Source: Rathayibacter tritici (GTDB lineage: Bacteria > Actinomycetota > Actinomycetes > Actinomycetales > Microbacteriaceae). Taken from it: a DNA stretch of 64,000 bases. The notes below the pieces were generated by a model that saw nothing but the letters and a program-made list of their open reading frames with translations, ran no database searches and was not told the origin of the DNA. The stretch covers positions 1 to 64,000 of the forward strand of contig NZ_PSWS01000002.1 in NCBI RefSeq assembly GCF_002932875.1. The letters are read 5' to 3'. Each line of letters opens with the position of its first letter. Position 1 is the first letter of the stretch. The position numbers and the translations under genes are program-made. This document shows positions 32,238 through 40,938 of this stretch, piece by piece.

Positions 32238-32822
32238 ATGGATGAGGTCACGCTGAAACGAACCGGGGCCTTCTGGTACTCGGGTGAGGCGACCGAGCCC
32301 GGAGCGGTGGAGGTCCTCGCCGCGATGCGCGCCTTCCGCACCGCCGAAGCTGCGATGCGCCGTAGGACCCGCGGATCGATGGGCATGGGCGAGAACGACC
32401 TGCTCGCCGTGCAGTTCTTAATGCGCCGCCAGCAGAACGGCGTACACGTCAGCCCCAAGGACCTCGCCTCTTACCTCGGCATCTCCTCCGCCTCGACAAC
32501 CGTGCTCATCGACCGGCTGGTCAAGAGCGGGCACGTCGTGCGCGAACCCCACCCGAGCGATCGCCGCGCTCTCCGCATCGTCGCGACGCCCACGTCGCAC
32601 CGTGAGGTCCGCGAGACCCTCGACGCCCTGCACCACCGCATGCTCGAGGCCGCCGAGACCTTGAATCCGAGCGAGGCCGGCACCGTCATCCGCTTCCTCC
32701 AGACCATGCGCGAGATTGTCGAGCGCCCCGCTGACAGCACACCGATCAACGGCACGCAGGAACTCGTGGGCGAACCGATCGGCGACGACGCAGACCGCAT
32801 TCTGGAGCAGCGCCGCGCCTGA
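32238..32822 (+). CDS. MarR family transcriptional regulator
   Basis: 194 residues, longer than a minimal MarR because of N- and C-terminal extensions. MGENDLLAVQFLMRRQQNG, then HTH VSPKDLASYLGISSASTTVL, IDRLVKSGHVVREPHPSDRR (wing with the DRR motif). Start: ATG 32238 rather than TTG 32232, since TAGACT lies 7 bp upstream. The downstream DUF7882 gene has the same operator-like elements; the regulator may control itself and that gene. Confidence 0.85.
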   Translation: MDEVTLKRTGAFWYSGEATEPGAVEVLAAMRAFRTAEAAMRRRTRGSMGMGENDLLAVQFLMRRQQNGVHVSPKDLASYLGISSASTTVLIDRLVKSGHVVREPHPSDRRALRIVATPTSHREVRETLDALHHRMLEAAETLNPSEAGTVIRFLQTMREIVERPADSTPINGTQELVGEPIGDDADRILEQRRA

Positions 32823-32953
32823 CATTGGCTCGTTTTCCTTCTTCTCCGGACATTCCCGCCGAGGGGCTTTCTGTGGTGTGCCCGATCGGCGCAGAATCGA
32901 GCTACGGACGTCGATGGCCAGAAAGCGCAGTCTCGATCGAACATAGCTAGCTC

Positions 32954-32984
32954 AACTAGTAGACAGCGTGTCTAGCGATATAAA
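32954..32984 (+). promoter_or_regulatory. promoter and operator of the DUF7882 gene
   Basis: TATAAA (32979-32984) is a strong -10. Upstream AACTAGTAGACAGCGTGTCTAG (two halves at 32954-32964 and 32965-32975) contains the palindrome AGACA-3-TGTCT, covering the -35/spacer region. It resembles the sequence before marR. Confidence 0.55.
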
Positions 32985-33026
32985 GTGACGGACGTCAGCC
33001 ACCAGCACGCCAGATCGGAGAACATC

Positions 33027-33368
33027 ATGGGCACCATCCTGTACGGAACTCCCCCCGCCGCCATCGAGGTCGAGGACCGCGCCCTCGCCCACCTCCAGAT
33101 CGTGATCATCAACAAGTTCCGCCGCGATGAGCGCTTCCTGCTCACTCTCGACGCGAGCCCTCACGCCGGTACCGGGCGCCGCGGCGTCTGGATGCACCCG
33201 ACCATCCCGATTCAGTTCGAGTTCAAGGGCAGCCGCCAACCCACCATCAACCCTGAGTGGGTCGAGGCTCTGATGGAGCGTGCCAACAGCGGCGCAGGCC
33301 TGCGCATCGTGCCCGAGCCGACGAGCGCCGCAGCCGTCCCGCTGCGTCGCGCCGAACCCGCCGCCTGA
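33027..33368 (+). CDS. DUF7882 family small protein
   Basis: 113 residues. The order ILYGTPPAAIEVEDRALAHL, QIVIINKFRRDERFLLTL, GRRGVWMHPTIPIQFEFKG, NPEWVEALMERANSGAGLRI is that of a small protein found in many copies in Microbacteriaceae genomes and nearly nowhere else. Function is unknown; a beta-rich fold is likely. GGAGAACATC precedes the ATG. It probably responds to the MarR protein upstream and ends at a clear terminator (33432-33461). Confidence 0.8.
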   Translation: MGTILYGTPPAAIEVEDRALAHLQIVIINKFRRDERFLLTLDASPHAGTGRRGVWMHPTIPIQFEFKGSRQPTINPEWVEALMERANSGAGLRIVPEPTSAAAVPLRRAEPAA

Positions 33369-33420
33369 CATTCCGCGCCTGAGTCGCACCCGATCAGACT
33401 CCCGCTGCCTGCCACCGACA

Positions 33421-33461
33421 CGACCCGTTTCCCCGCCAGGGAGGCGGGTGCCGTCGTTTTT
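33421..33461 (+). terminator. intrinsic terminator of the DUF7882 gene
   Basis: CCCGCC (33432-33437) pairs with GGCGGG (33443-33448), extended by CGAC (33421-33424) against GTCG (33453-33456); TTTTT at 33457-33461. Confidence 0.75.
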
Positions 33462-33697
33462 CGGCACGCGAAGAGCCAGAGAGCGCGCTCGCAAGAGGTT
33501 GACATTCCGCGCCACGATCAGGAGCCCCGTCCTACACTGCTCCTGCGGCACAGGATCGTTTCGGCGGGCTCGGCCCTGCTGCCGCACGCAGAACCGGCCG
33601 CCGGTCGCTCGAGCCCCCCTCTCGCGCGACCGGCGGGCGGCTGCGCGGCGCAGCCGAAGCGCCGACCGCGAGGTCCGCCAGCTCCAGGAGCGGCGAG

Positions 33698-33919
33698 ATG
33701 ATCCACGGTACGAGCGGCCACGGCACCAGCGAGGACAGGGTTCGTCCGGGCGACGTCTTCTCTGCCGTTGTCGGGAAGGAGAGCGAGCAGTGGCGAGTCG
33801 TCGCCGTCCTCGGCATCCGTGTCCTCGCCGAACGCGTCACCGGCGGACACCGCCGCAGCTTCACCCTCCACTTTGTGCGTCACCAGCTCTCCCCTGCGGC
33901 GCGGGTGACGAGCGGGTAG
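33698..33919 (+). CDS. small hypothetical protein
   Basis: 73 residues. AGGAG lies 7 bp before the ATG. DRVRPGDVFSAVVGKESEQW, then RVVAVLGIRVLAERVTGGHR suggests a small beta-barrel; not recognised. The 329 bp before it hold the DUF7882 terminator, a -10-like TACACT (33533-33538) without a well-placed -35, and then nothing clear. Confidence 0.5.
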   Translation: MIHGTSGHGTSEDRVRPGDVFSAVVGKESEQWRVVAVLGIRVLAERVTGGHRRSFTLHFVRHQLSPAARVTSG

Positions 33920-34056
33920 TGCCGCGGGCGGAGTCCCGCTGATGCTCCCCGCTCTCTCCAACATCAGGACGTACTTGTCCACTTGTCATCCGCGTCCGAA
34001 TCGGCTGCACCCCCTGGGCTGAAGGTGACTCACCGAAGCGGAAGAGGAGGTAGACC

Positions 34057-34710
34057 ATGCGCATAACGCACGTCACAGCAAGCAACTGGCGAAACTTCAC
34101 GTCTCTCGACTTCCCGATCGACAACCGGCTTTTTGTCGTCGGCCCACATGCATCAGGCAAGTCGAATCTTCTCGATCTATTTCGCTTTCTGGGAGACATT
34201 GCGGCGACCGGGGGCGGCCTCACCTCGGCGATCGAACGCCGCGGCGGCATCAGCAAAGTTCGCAGTTTATTCGCTCGCAACAATCAGGGCGGCCGCCTCA
34301 TCATCGATCTTCGGCTGAGCGATGCGGAGGACGAATGGCGATACCGCCTCTCGATCCGGGGAGAAAAAGGAGGCCTGAATCGTCCCATCGTCGGTGAGGA
34401 ACTCGCTGAGAAGAATGGGGTGGAGCTGCTTAAGCGGCCTCAACTCGAAGACGAGACCGACGCCGTCCGGCTCACTCAGACCCATCTCGAGCAGATCGCC
34501 GCCAATCAATCATTCCGCGCCCTCGCCGACTACTTCGGGAAAGTGCAGTATTTTCACCTCGTACCGCAGATCATCCGCGACCCAGCTCGTATCGGCGGAA
34601 TCACCAGTGACCCCTACGGCGCAGACTTCATCGCCCAGATGAATGCGGTGCCGACGGCGACGAAGAACGCCTGGCTGAGATCTGAGACCTCCGCACTCGT
34701 GAGCCGATGA
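34057..34710 (+). pseudogene. AAA ATPase (OLD/RecF-like), C-terminally truncated
   Basis: 217 residues. ITHVTASNWRNFTSLDFPID and Walker A VVGPHASGKSNLLDLFRFLG are typical of SMC/RecF-type AAA_21 ATPases (about 390 residues), many in overcoming-lysogenisation or abortive-infection loci. The frame keeps family-like sequence up to YGADFIAQMNAVPTATKNAW, then ends in LRSETSALVSR. The signature motif, Walker B and the rest are absent. Codon use is visibly less GC-rich than the neighbours, so it was probably acquired and then cut by a deletion. No partner nuclease or toxin gene follows. Confidence 0.75.
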
Positions 34711-34831
34711 CGCCCCGGGGGCCGACCGAACTCGAGCGCGCCAATCGACCCTCGTCGTTTCACCAGCACGCGCAAAGCCCGCGTCCCCACGGGAATCGCG
34801 CTACTGCTCTCCACAGACGGCAGAGAAGCGG

Positions 34832-35923
34832 CTACGGGATCAACCGCTCTGCGCGAGAGCGGTCGAAGAGAGCCGTGAACGAGTCGACGGTGCGGTGGTA
34901 GCTGCTGAAGCCCGCCAGGCGCGACTTGCCTATGTCGGTGACGACCTCGATCTGCCGGCCGAGATCGGCGTCGGTATGCCACCACGAAACGACGCGGGCC
35001 AGATCCGACTCGACCAGGCCACGCTCTTCTACGAGGCGCTCCCAGACCGGCTGAGCATCAACCATCTGCTGCTCGAGCGGTTGCGCTACCTCGCCGGGAC
35101 CGACCGGCTCGACCCCGAAGTACTCGGCGATCCGCGTCCACATCCAGCGCCAGCGGAAGACGTCGCCGTTGACCACGTTGAAGGCTTCGTCGCGGCCTGC
35201 CTCCGACGTCGACGCCCAGAGCATCTGCTCGGCGAGAATCGTCGCGTCCGTCATATCGGTGAGGCCGTTCCACTGCGTGAGCGAGCCGGGGAAGACGAAG
35301 GGCGTGTTCTCGGCGCGGTGGATCGACGCTGCGACGGCGAGGGTGAGGCCCATGTTCATCGCGTTGCCGACAGCGTGCCCGATGACCGTGTGGGAGCGGT
35401 GCACCGACCAGGTGAAGCCCGCTCGATCCGCCGCGGCGAAGAGCTCGTCCTCCTGTGCGTAGTAGAAGTTCGGCGCGTCCAGGCGCTCCTCCTCCTCATG
35501 GAACGGAGTGTCCGGCATGGCGCCCTGACCGTAGGCCTCGAACGGACCGAGGTAGTGCTTGAGGCCGGTCACGAGTGCAACGTGCTCAACCGGAGCATGG
35601 GTGAGAGCCGCGAGCAGGTCGCGGACCATGCCGCCGTTGACCGCGATGTTCTCCTCCTCCGTCGCCTGCCGCGACCACGCGGTGAAGAAGACGTGCGTGG
35701 GCCGCTGATCGGCGAGCACGCGAGCGAGTTCCTCGGCTGAGCGCAGGTCGGCGGCGAGCGGAGTGACGCCGGGGCGGGCGTCGATCGGGCGGCGCGAGAG
35801 GGCGGTCACCGGCCAGCCCTGCTCGCTGAGCAGGTCGACGAGGGCGGAGCCGCCGATGCCGGTCGCACCGACGACGAGGGCGTTGCGGGAGTCGGACGGG
35901 GAGACGGGTGTGGAGGAGGGCAT
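34832..35923 (-). CDS. PRISE-type short-chain dehydrogenase (progesterone 5-beta-reductase-like)
   Basis: 363 residues, atypical SDR. VVGATGIGGSALVDLLSEQG is the NADPH loop; HVFFTAWSRQATEEENIAVN, HVALVTGLKHYLGPF, FYYAQEDELFAAADRAG with the conserved Tyr, and HRSHTVIGHAVGNAMNMG match bacterial members of the PRISE (progesterone 5-beta-reductase/iridoid synthase-like) enone reductases. Substrate unknown; such enzymes reduce the C=C of activated enones. ATG 35923 gives the usual N-terminus; the frame extends to 36007. Divergent from the acyl-CoA-dehydrogenase-like gene. Confidence 0.82.
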   Translation of the reverse strand: MPSSTPVSPSDSRNALVVGATGIGGSALVDLLSEQGWPVTALSRRPIDARPGVTPLAADLRSAEELARVLADQRPTHVFFTAWSRQATEEENIAVNGGMVRDLLAALTHAPVEHVALVTGLKHYLGPFEAYGQGAMPDTPFHEEEERLDAPNFYYAQEDELFAAADRAGFTWSVHRSHTVIGHAVGNAMNMGLTLAVAASIHRAENTPFVFPGSLTQWNGLTDMTDATILAEQMLWASTSEAGRDEAFNVVNGDVFRWRWMWTRIAEYFGVEPVGPGEVAQPLEQQMVDAQPVWERLVEERGLVESDLARVVSWWHTDADLGRQIEVVTDIGKSRLAGFSSYHRTVDSFTALFDRSRAERLIP

Positions 35924-36105
35924 CCCCAGGGCCAACAGCGCACGGCGTGTGGCATTCCCGGCGGTCCGTGTCAGCCGGTGTGCCTGCGGTGCGTCACGGA
36001 GGGACACGGGACGTCATCGTTCGACACGGGCGACACGAGGAGAGGGCCGCTCCCTTACCGTCGAGCGCGAGCAGCCCGGACGGGCGCAGCGGTGAGGAGC
36101 AGACG

Positions 36106-37341
36106 ATGACGGCGACCGAGGTGCGGGCCGTGCCCGCCGTGGACTACGAGGAACTGGCGGGGCGTTTCCGGCCGCTGTTCGCCGAGATCGCGGAGGGAGC
36201 GGCGGCGCGGGAGAGCGCCCGGGAGCTGCCGGTCGCGCAGATCCGTGCGCTGGCGGAGGCGGGATTCGGCGCAGTGCGCGTACCGGTGGAGGCCGGCGGG
36301 GCCGGCGCGAGTCTCCCGCAGCTGTTCCGTCTGCTGACCGAGCTGGCCGCAGCGGACTCGAACATCCCGCAGGCGCTCCGCGGCCACTTCGCGCTGGTCG
36401 AGGACCGGCTGCTCGCGACGGACGGGACACGCGAGCGCTGGCTCCAGCGCTTCGCCGGCGGGCAGCTCGGGGGCAACGCCTGGACCGAGATCGGCACGGT
36501 CGCGGTCGGCGAGGTGCTGACGAAGGTCACACCCGTCGAGGGCGACCCGACGCGCTTCACGGTGACGGGCACCAAGTACTACTCCACGGGGAGCATCTTC
36601 GCCGACTGGATCGACACCTTCGCTCAGCGCACCGACACCGGGCAGAAGGTGATCGCCATCGTCGACGCGCACCAGAGCGGAGTCGAGCACGCCGACGACT
36701 GGGACGGCTTCGGCCAGCGCACCACCGGCTCGGGCACGAGCACCTTCACCCGGGCGGTGGTCGCGGCGGAGGACGTGATCGACTTCGACACCCGGTTCCG
36801 CTACCAGACCGCGTTCTACCAAGCGGTGCTGCTGGCGGTGCTGGCCGGTTCGATCGCAGGGGCCGAGCGCGAGATCGCGGCAGAGGTGCGGAACCGGACG
36901 CGGATCTTCTCCCACGGGAACGCCGACTCGTTCGCCGCGGACCCGCAGATCCTGCAGGTGGTGGGGCAGGTCTCGGCGGCCGCCTACGCAGGAGCGGCGA
37001 TCGTCGAGCGCGCGGCGATAGCGCTGCAGCGCGCGCACGACGCGGCACTCGACGGCGATGCGGCCGAGGACGAGCGGCAGAACCACCGCGCCGAGCTCGA
37101 GACGGCGCAGGCCCAGATCGTGCTGACGCAGCTGGCCACCCGCGCGACCTCGGACATCTTCGACGCGCTCGGCGCCTCCGGAGTGAGCACGAGGAAAAAC
37201 CTCGACCGGCACTGGCGCAACGCCCGCACGGTCGCGAGCCACAACCCGTGGGTGTTCAAGGCGCGGATTGTGGGGGACCACGCAGTGACCGGCGCGCAGC
37301 CGCCCCGCGTCTGGGCGATCGGCGCGGGACCGAAGCGGTAG
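36106..37341 (+). CDS. acyl-CoA dehydrogenase-like flavin monooxygenase (DszC/SfnB type)
   Basis: 411 residues with the acyl-CoA dehydrogenase fold: helical N-terminus (LAEAGFGAVRVPVEAGGAGA), the middle beta domain with FTVTGTKYYSTGSIFADW and a helical C-terminus (SGVSTRKNLDRHWRNARTVA). TGTKYYSTGS and the lack of the catalytic Glu context of true dehydrogenases point to the DszC/SfnB group: reduced-flavin-dependent monooxygenases used for sulfur compounds such as sulfones. ATG follows GAGGAGC. A sulfur role would fit with the cys genes far upstream only loosely. Confidence 0.8.
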   Translation: MTATEVRAVPAVDYEELAGRFRPLFAEIAEGAAARESARELPVAQIRALAEAGFGAVRVPVEAGGAGASLPQLFRLLTELAAADSNIPQALRGHFALVEDRLLATDGTRERWLQRFAGGQLGGNAWTEIGTVAVGEVLTKVTPVEGDPTRFTVTGTKYYSTGSIFADWIDTFAQRTDTGQKVIAIVDAHQSGVEHADDWDGFGQRTTGSGTSTFTRAVVAAEDVIDFDTRFRYQTAFYQAVLLAVLAGSIAGAEREIAAEVRNRTRIFSHGNADSFAADPQILQVVGQVSAAAYAGAAIVERAAIALQRAHDAALDGDAAEDERQNHRAELETAQAQIVLTQLATRATSDIFDALGASGVSTRKNLDRHWRNARTVASHNPWVFKARIVGDHAVTGAQPPRVWAIGAGPKR

Positions 37342-37374
37342 CCGCAGCGGATCGCCACCGCCCTGCTCCCCTGC

Positions 37375-37870
37375 GCGGACCCGCTCACCGACGTCTCGGG
37401 CGTGGTCGGACAGCGGGCGATCCCCGATGCGGAGTGGCCGAACCGGCGCGACGCACTGCTCGCCGACGGCGTCGCCGCCGTGGACTCCGCCGCTCCGGGC
37501 TTCCCGGACGGCCCGCACTCGCCCGACGAGAGCTACCCTCGGATTCTGGGCTCGGTCGTGCGCTCTCGCGGACGCTGGCACCGCCGAAGGACGCGCGCGG
37601 GAGATGGTGCGAACCGAGGCGGAGCAGGTGGTCACCGTCTTGTGGAGTGCCCACCGTCACGCCGGGACGCCGGCGCGCCTGCCCGACGTCGACCCGACGC
37701 CCGGACCCTTCGAGGGGCGCTCCCGGCGGGGCGACGCTCGGCCGGCGTCTGACCGGGACGCTCGCGACGACGCGGCCGGACGTCGTCGCGATCGCGCGGA
37801 CCGCTCCCGTCCACCGACCGTTCACCTCGCGACAGGATGCGGCGAGGGCTCCGGCGCTGCCAGGCTGGGC
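37375..37870 (+). pseudogene. possible decayed gene
   Basis: No single frame spans this 530-bp gap, but three stretches in three frames look coding: about 37375-37555 (IPDAEWPNRRDALLADGVAA), 37555-37710 (TAEGRAREMVRTEAEQVVTV) and 37725-37870 (RPDVVAIARTAPVHRPF). Two frameshifts would join them. The product is not recognised. It may also be chance in GC-rich DNA. Confidence 0.3.
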
Positions 37871-37872
37871 GG

Positions 37873-38844
37873 ATGACTCCGCAGCCCTCTCGCCTCCGAC
37901 CCTTCGGCCCGTCAGGTGCCACCGTCACCCGGCTCACCCTCGGCACCTCGTGGCGGCCCGAGCGCGTCGCCGACGTCGACCGGGTGCCGGCCCTCGAGCG
38001 CGTCCTCGACTCCGACCCCGGCTCCCGGCCCGTCTCGGTGATCGACACCTCGAATGAGTACGCGGGCGGCCACAGCGAGCGCCTGATCGGCGAGGCGCTC
38101 GAGGCGCGCGGCGGAGTCCCCGAGGGCATCACCGTGGTCACCAAGCTCGACCGCGATCCCAGCACCGGCAGCTACTCGGCCGAGCGGATGCGGCGCAGCC
38201 TCGACGAGAGCCGCGAGCGCCTCGGGATGGACGTCCTCCCCCTGCTCTACCTGCACGACCCGGAGCGCATCTCCTCTGACGAGGCCTTCGCGGAGGACGG
38301 CCCCGTCCGCGCGCTCGTGGCGATGAAGGAGCTGGGCGTCGCCCTCTCGATCGGCATCTCGGGCGGCCCCGCGCCGATGCTGCGCCACTACGTCGACACC
38401 GGGCTGTTCGACGCGGTGATCACGCACAACCGTTTCACGCTGGTCGACCGCTCGTCCGAGGAACTCATCGATGCCTCCGTCGACCGCGGCGTGACCGTGG
38501 TCAACGCGGCGGTCTACGGCGGAGGCGCGCTCGCGCGCTGGCCCGAGCCGGTCGCCTCCTACGCATACCAGCCCGCGCCCCGTGAGATCGTCGACGCCGT
38601 CGCGGCGATGGGAGCGGCCTGCGACCGGGCGGGTGTGCCGCTCGCCGCCGCGGCGCTGCAGTTCTCGACCCGCGACCGGCGCGTGACGACGACGGTCGTC
38701 GGCGCCACCTCCGCCGAGCACTACGACTCGCTCGTGGCCGACGACGCGCTCGAGATCCCCGACGCGCTGTTCGAGGAGCTGGAGTCGCTCGCTCCGCCGA
38801 GCACCGCCTGGCAGGACGCGCCCGGGTCGACCTGGCCGCGCTGA
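37873..38844 (+). CDS. aldo/keto reductase (aldose 1-dehydrogenase-like)
   Basis: 323 residues, TIM barrel. IDTSNEYAGGHSERLIGEAL has the catalytic Asp/Tyr pair, VVTKLDRDP the Lys and LLYLHDPERI the His. VGATSAEHYDSL near the end forms the NADP site. The group includes D-threo-aldose and L-fucose dehydrogenases. CAGGCT (37861-37866) ends six bases before the ATG, so it is probably leaderless. A long inverted repeat follows 47 bp after the stop. Confidence 0.85.
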   Translation: MTPQPSRLRPFGPSGATVTRLTLGTSWRPERVADVDRVPALERVLDSDPGSRPVSVIDTSNEYAGGHSERLIGEALEARGGVPEGITVVTKLDRDPSTGSYSAERMRRSLDESRERLGMDVLPLLYLHDPERISSDEAFAEDGPVRALVAMKELGVALSIGISGGPAPMLRHYVDTGLFDAVITHNRFTLVDRSSEELIDASVDRGVTVVNAAVYGGGALARWPEPVASYAYQPAPREIVDAVAAMGAACDRAGVPLAAAALQFSTRDRRVTTTVVGATSAEHYDSLVADDALEIPDALFEELESLAPPSTAWQDAPGSTWPR

Positions 38845-38890
38845 CCCGGGCATAGCCGGGCTCTACGCCCGGTTGGAGCACGTGACCCCC

Positions 38891-38955
38891 TCCGCGAGAT
38901 GCCACTTACGCACGCCTCCCCCGGCGTGTCGCGTACCTAAGTGGCATCTCGCGGA
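38891..38955. repeat. nested inverted repeat, family A copy 1
   Basis: TCCGCGAGATGCCACTTA (38891-38908) pairs perfectly over 18 bp with 38938-38955; inside, CACGCC (38911-38916) pairs with GGCGTG (38923-38928). Lies between the aldo/keto reductase and the OYE genes. Confidence 0.85.
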
Positions 38956-38974
38956 GCAGCACGACAGGAGAGAC

Positions 38975-40042
38975 ATGACCGACACTGCACTGTTCCAGCC
39001 GCTGACTCTGCGCTCGAGGACCGCCCGCAACCGCCTCTGGGCGGCGCCGATGTGCCAGTACTCGGTGGAGGCGCAGGATGGCGTGCCCACGCCGTGGCAC
39101 CTCGTGCACCTGGGCTCCCTCGCGCGCGGCGGAGTCGGCGTCGTCATCGCTGAGGCGACCGCGGTCGTCCCCGAGGGCCGGATCAGCCCCTGGGACACCG
39201 GTCTGTGGAGCGACGAGCAACGCGACGCCTGGGCGCCGATCGTCGACTTCGTGCACGGGCAGGGTGCGCTCGCGGGCGTGCAGCTCGCCCACGCCGGACG
39301 GAAGGCCTCGACCTACCGCGAGTGGAGCGGACGGGGCTCGGTCCCGCTGGAGGACGGCGGCTGGCTGAGCCTCGCTCCGTCGGCCGTGGCGTTCGACGGC
39401 TACGCACAGCCGCGGGAACTCTCTGCGGCGGAGCTGCCCGACATTGTCGACGCATTCCGCTCCTCCGCCCGCCGCGCCGCGGATGCCGGCTTCGATGTGA
39501 TCGAGCTGCACGCCGCGCACGGCTACCTGCTGCACCAATTCTTGTCGCCGCTCTCCAACCGGCGCGATGACTCTTACGGCGGCTCGCTCGAGAACAGGGC
39601 GCGCCTGCTGCTCGACGTCGTCCGCGCAGTCCGGGCCGAGATCGGCGAACTCGTGCTGCTCGTGCGCTTCTCGGCGACCGACTGGGCCGAGGGCGGCTGG
39701 ACGCTGGACGAGACGATCACCGTCTCGGAGTGGGCGCGCGCCGAGGGCGTAGACCTCTTCGACGTGTCCACCGGCGGTCTCGTGCACGCGAGCATCCCGG
39801 TCGCTCCGCTCTACCAGGTGCCCTTCGCACGCGACCTGCGGAAGGCGACGGGTGCGCCCGTTGGAGCCGTGGGACTGATCACCACGGCGGAGCAGGCGGA
39901 GGGCGTCATCGCGAACGGCGACGCCGACGTCGTGCTGCTCGCCCGCGAGCTGCTCCGTGACCCGAATGCTCCGGTGCGGATGGCGCACGACCTCGGCGCG
40001 CCGCTCCCGGTGCCTCCGCAGTACACCCGCGCCTGGCGCTGA
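38975..40042 (+). CDS. NADH:flavin oxidoreductase, Old Yellow Enzyme (YqjM-like)
   Basis: 355 residues. LFQPLTLRSRTARNRLWAAP, MCQYS with the redox-tuning Cys of the YqjM class, QLAHAGRKAS, HAAHGYLLHQFLSPLSNRR with the substrate His pair, and SLENRARLLLDVV. FMN-dependent ene-reductase that reduces activated C=C bonds, often in oxidative or electrophile stress. AGGAGAGAC precedes the ATG. The gene is framed by two copies of the same inverted-repeat family (38891-38955 and 40050-40112). Confidence 0.92.
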   Translation: MTDTALFQPLTLRSRTARNRLWAAPMCQYSVEAQDGVPTPWHLVHLGSLARGGVGVVIAEATAVVPEGRISPWDTGLWSDEQRDAWAPIVDFVHGQGALAGVQLAHAGRKASTYREWSGRGSVPLEDGGWLSLAPSAVAFDGYAQPRELSAAELPDIVDAFRSSARRAADAGFDVIELHAAHGYLLHQFLSPLSNRRDDSYGGSLENRARLLLDVVRAVRAEIGELVLLVRFSATDWAEGGWTLDETITVSEWARAEGVDLFDVSTGGLVHASIPVAPLYQVPFARDLRKATGAPVGAVGLITTAEQAEGVIANGDADVVLLARELLRDPNAPVRMAHDLGAPLPVPPQYTRAWR

Positions 40043-40049
40043 GCCCCCA

Positions 40050-40112
40050 CCGTGAGATGCCACTTGTGTGGACGCGTCACGGCGTGTCGCACGCACAAGT
40101 GGCATCTCGCGG
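40050..40112. repeat. nested inverted repeat, family A copy 2
   Basis: CCGTGAGATGCCACTTGTG (40050-40068) pairs with CACAAGTGGCATCTCGCGG (40094-40112) with one mismatch. It shares GAGATGCCACTT with copy 1, but the following bases differ and still pair (A-T in copy 1, G-C in copy 2). Lies between convergent genes. Confidence 0.85.
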
Positions 40113-40135
40113 AGGAGCGACCCGGCGGAGAGCGG

Positions 40136-40297
40136 TTAGCTCTCGGCGGGCTCCTCGGGAGCGTCCTCCTCGGGGTTGAAGTGTGAGTCTCCGGAGACTC
40201 CTACCGCCAGCCCGTCCTTGGAGTCGGGGATGGTCTCGTCGTCGCCGAGACCGTTCGCCTTTTTCTCGCCGTCCGACGAGGCAGGTGCATCCGTCAC
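40136..40297 (-). CDS. small acidic protein (53 residues)
   Basis: GTG at 40297 begins MTDAPASSDGEKKANGLGDD and runs to a TAA at 40136, ending SHFNPEEDAPEEPAES. It starts 3 nt after the stop of the SRPBCC gene, so it is translationally linked. Asp/Glu/Ser-rich, no Cys, probably disordered. Not recognised. Too short for normal gene finders; the tight spacing and regular codon pattern are the support. Confidence 0.6.
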   Translation of the reverse strand: MTDAPASSDGEKKANGLGDDETIPDSKDGLAVGVSGDSHFNPEEDAPEEPAES

Positions 40298-40300
40298 CGC

Positions 40301-40756
40301 TCAGGCCTCGACGTCGCCGCGCCAGGCACCGTCAGGGGTGCCCTGCTTCTCGATGTACTCCTTGAAGTTGTTCAGGTCCTTCTTCACAGCGTGGCTGCCG
40401 GCGCCGACGAGCGAGCCGAGGGTCTCGAGGAAGCCCTTCGGCTCCCAGTCGAGCTGCACGGTGACGCGGGTCTCGGTGTCGGAGAGCTTGTGGAAGGTGA
40501 CGACGCCCGCGTGGTCGGTCTCGCCGCCGGTGCTGTTCCACGCGACGCGCTCGTCGGGGTGCTGCTCGGTGATGTTCGCCTCGAACTCGCGCTCGACGGG
40601 GCCGACCTTCACCTTCCAGACGGTGAGGGTGTCGGTGACCTGCTGGATCGACTCGACCTCGTCGAGGAAGCGCGGGAACTCCTCGAACTGGGTCCACTGG
40701 TTGTAAGCGACGGACACGGGGACGGTGACGTCAACGGTCTCGATGATCTGCGGCAC
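40301..40756 (-). CDS. SRPBCC family protein (cyclase/dehydrase-like)
   Basis: 151 residues. ETVDVTVPVSVAYNQWTQFE, FPRFLDEVESIQQ, EFEANITEQHPDERVAW and VTFHKLSDTETRVTVQLDWE follow the helix-grip (START-like) pattern of polyketide cyclase/dehydrase relatives. They bind a hydrophobic ligand in a cavity; the ligand here is unknown. GTG 40756 has AGGAG seven bases upstream, and the N-terminus fits the family; the open frame extends to 40813. It is followed by the 53-residue acidic protein. Confidence 0.82.
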   Translation of the reverse strand: MPQIIETVDVTVPVSVAYNQWTQFEEFPRFLDEVESIQQVTDTLTVWKVKVGPVEREFEANITEQHPDERVAWNSTGGETDHAGVVTFHKLSDTETRVTVQLDWEPKGFLETLGSLVGAGSHAVKKDLNNFKEYIEKQGTPDGAWRGDVEA

Positions 40757-40938
40757 GGTGGTGCTCCTTGCTGTCTCACTCGGTGTGCGGCGTTCCGCTG
40801 CTGCGGTCGTCACCTCGACGTTAGGCGGGAGACCCCTGGGAGCGCACCGGGTTGCGGACTGCTTCGAACGTGGTAAACGCTGCGCCGCTCCGGGCCTGTG
40901 CGGTGAGACACCGCCCGGCGGGTGGAGGCGGAGGCGCC

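Noticed and set aside
33499-33538. TTGACA with TACACT as a promoter of the 73-residue gene
   Set aside because: Spacing of 28 bp is too long for a sigma-70 promoter.
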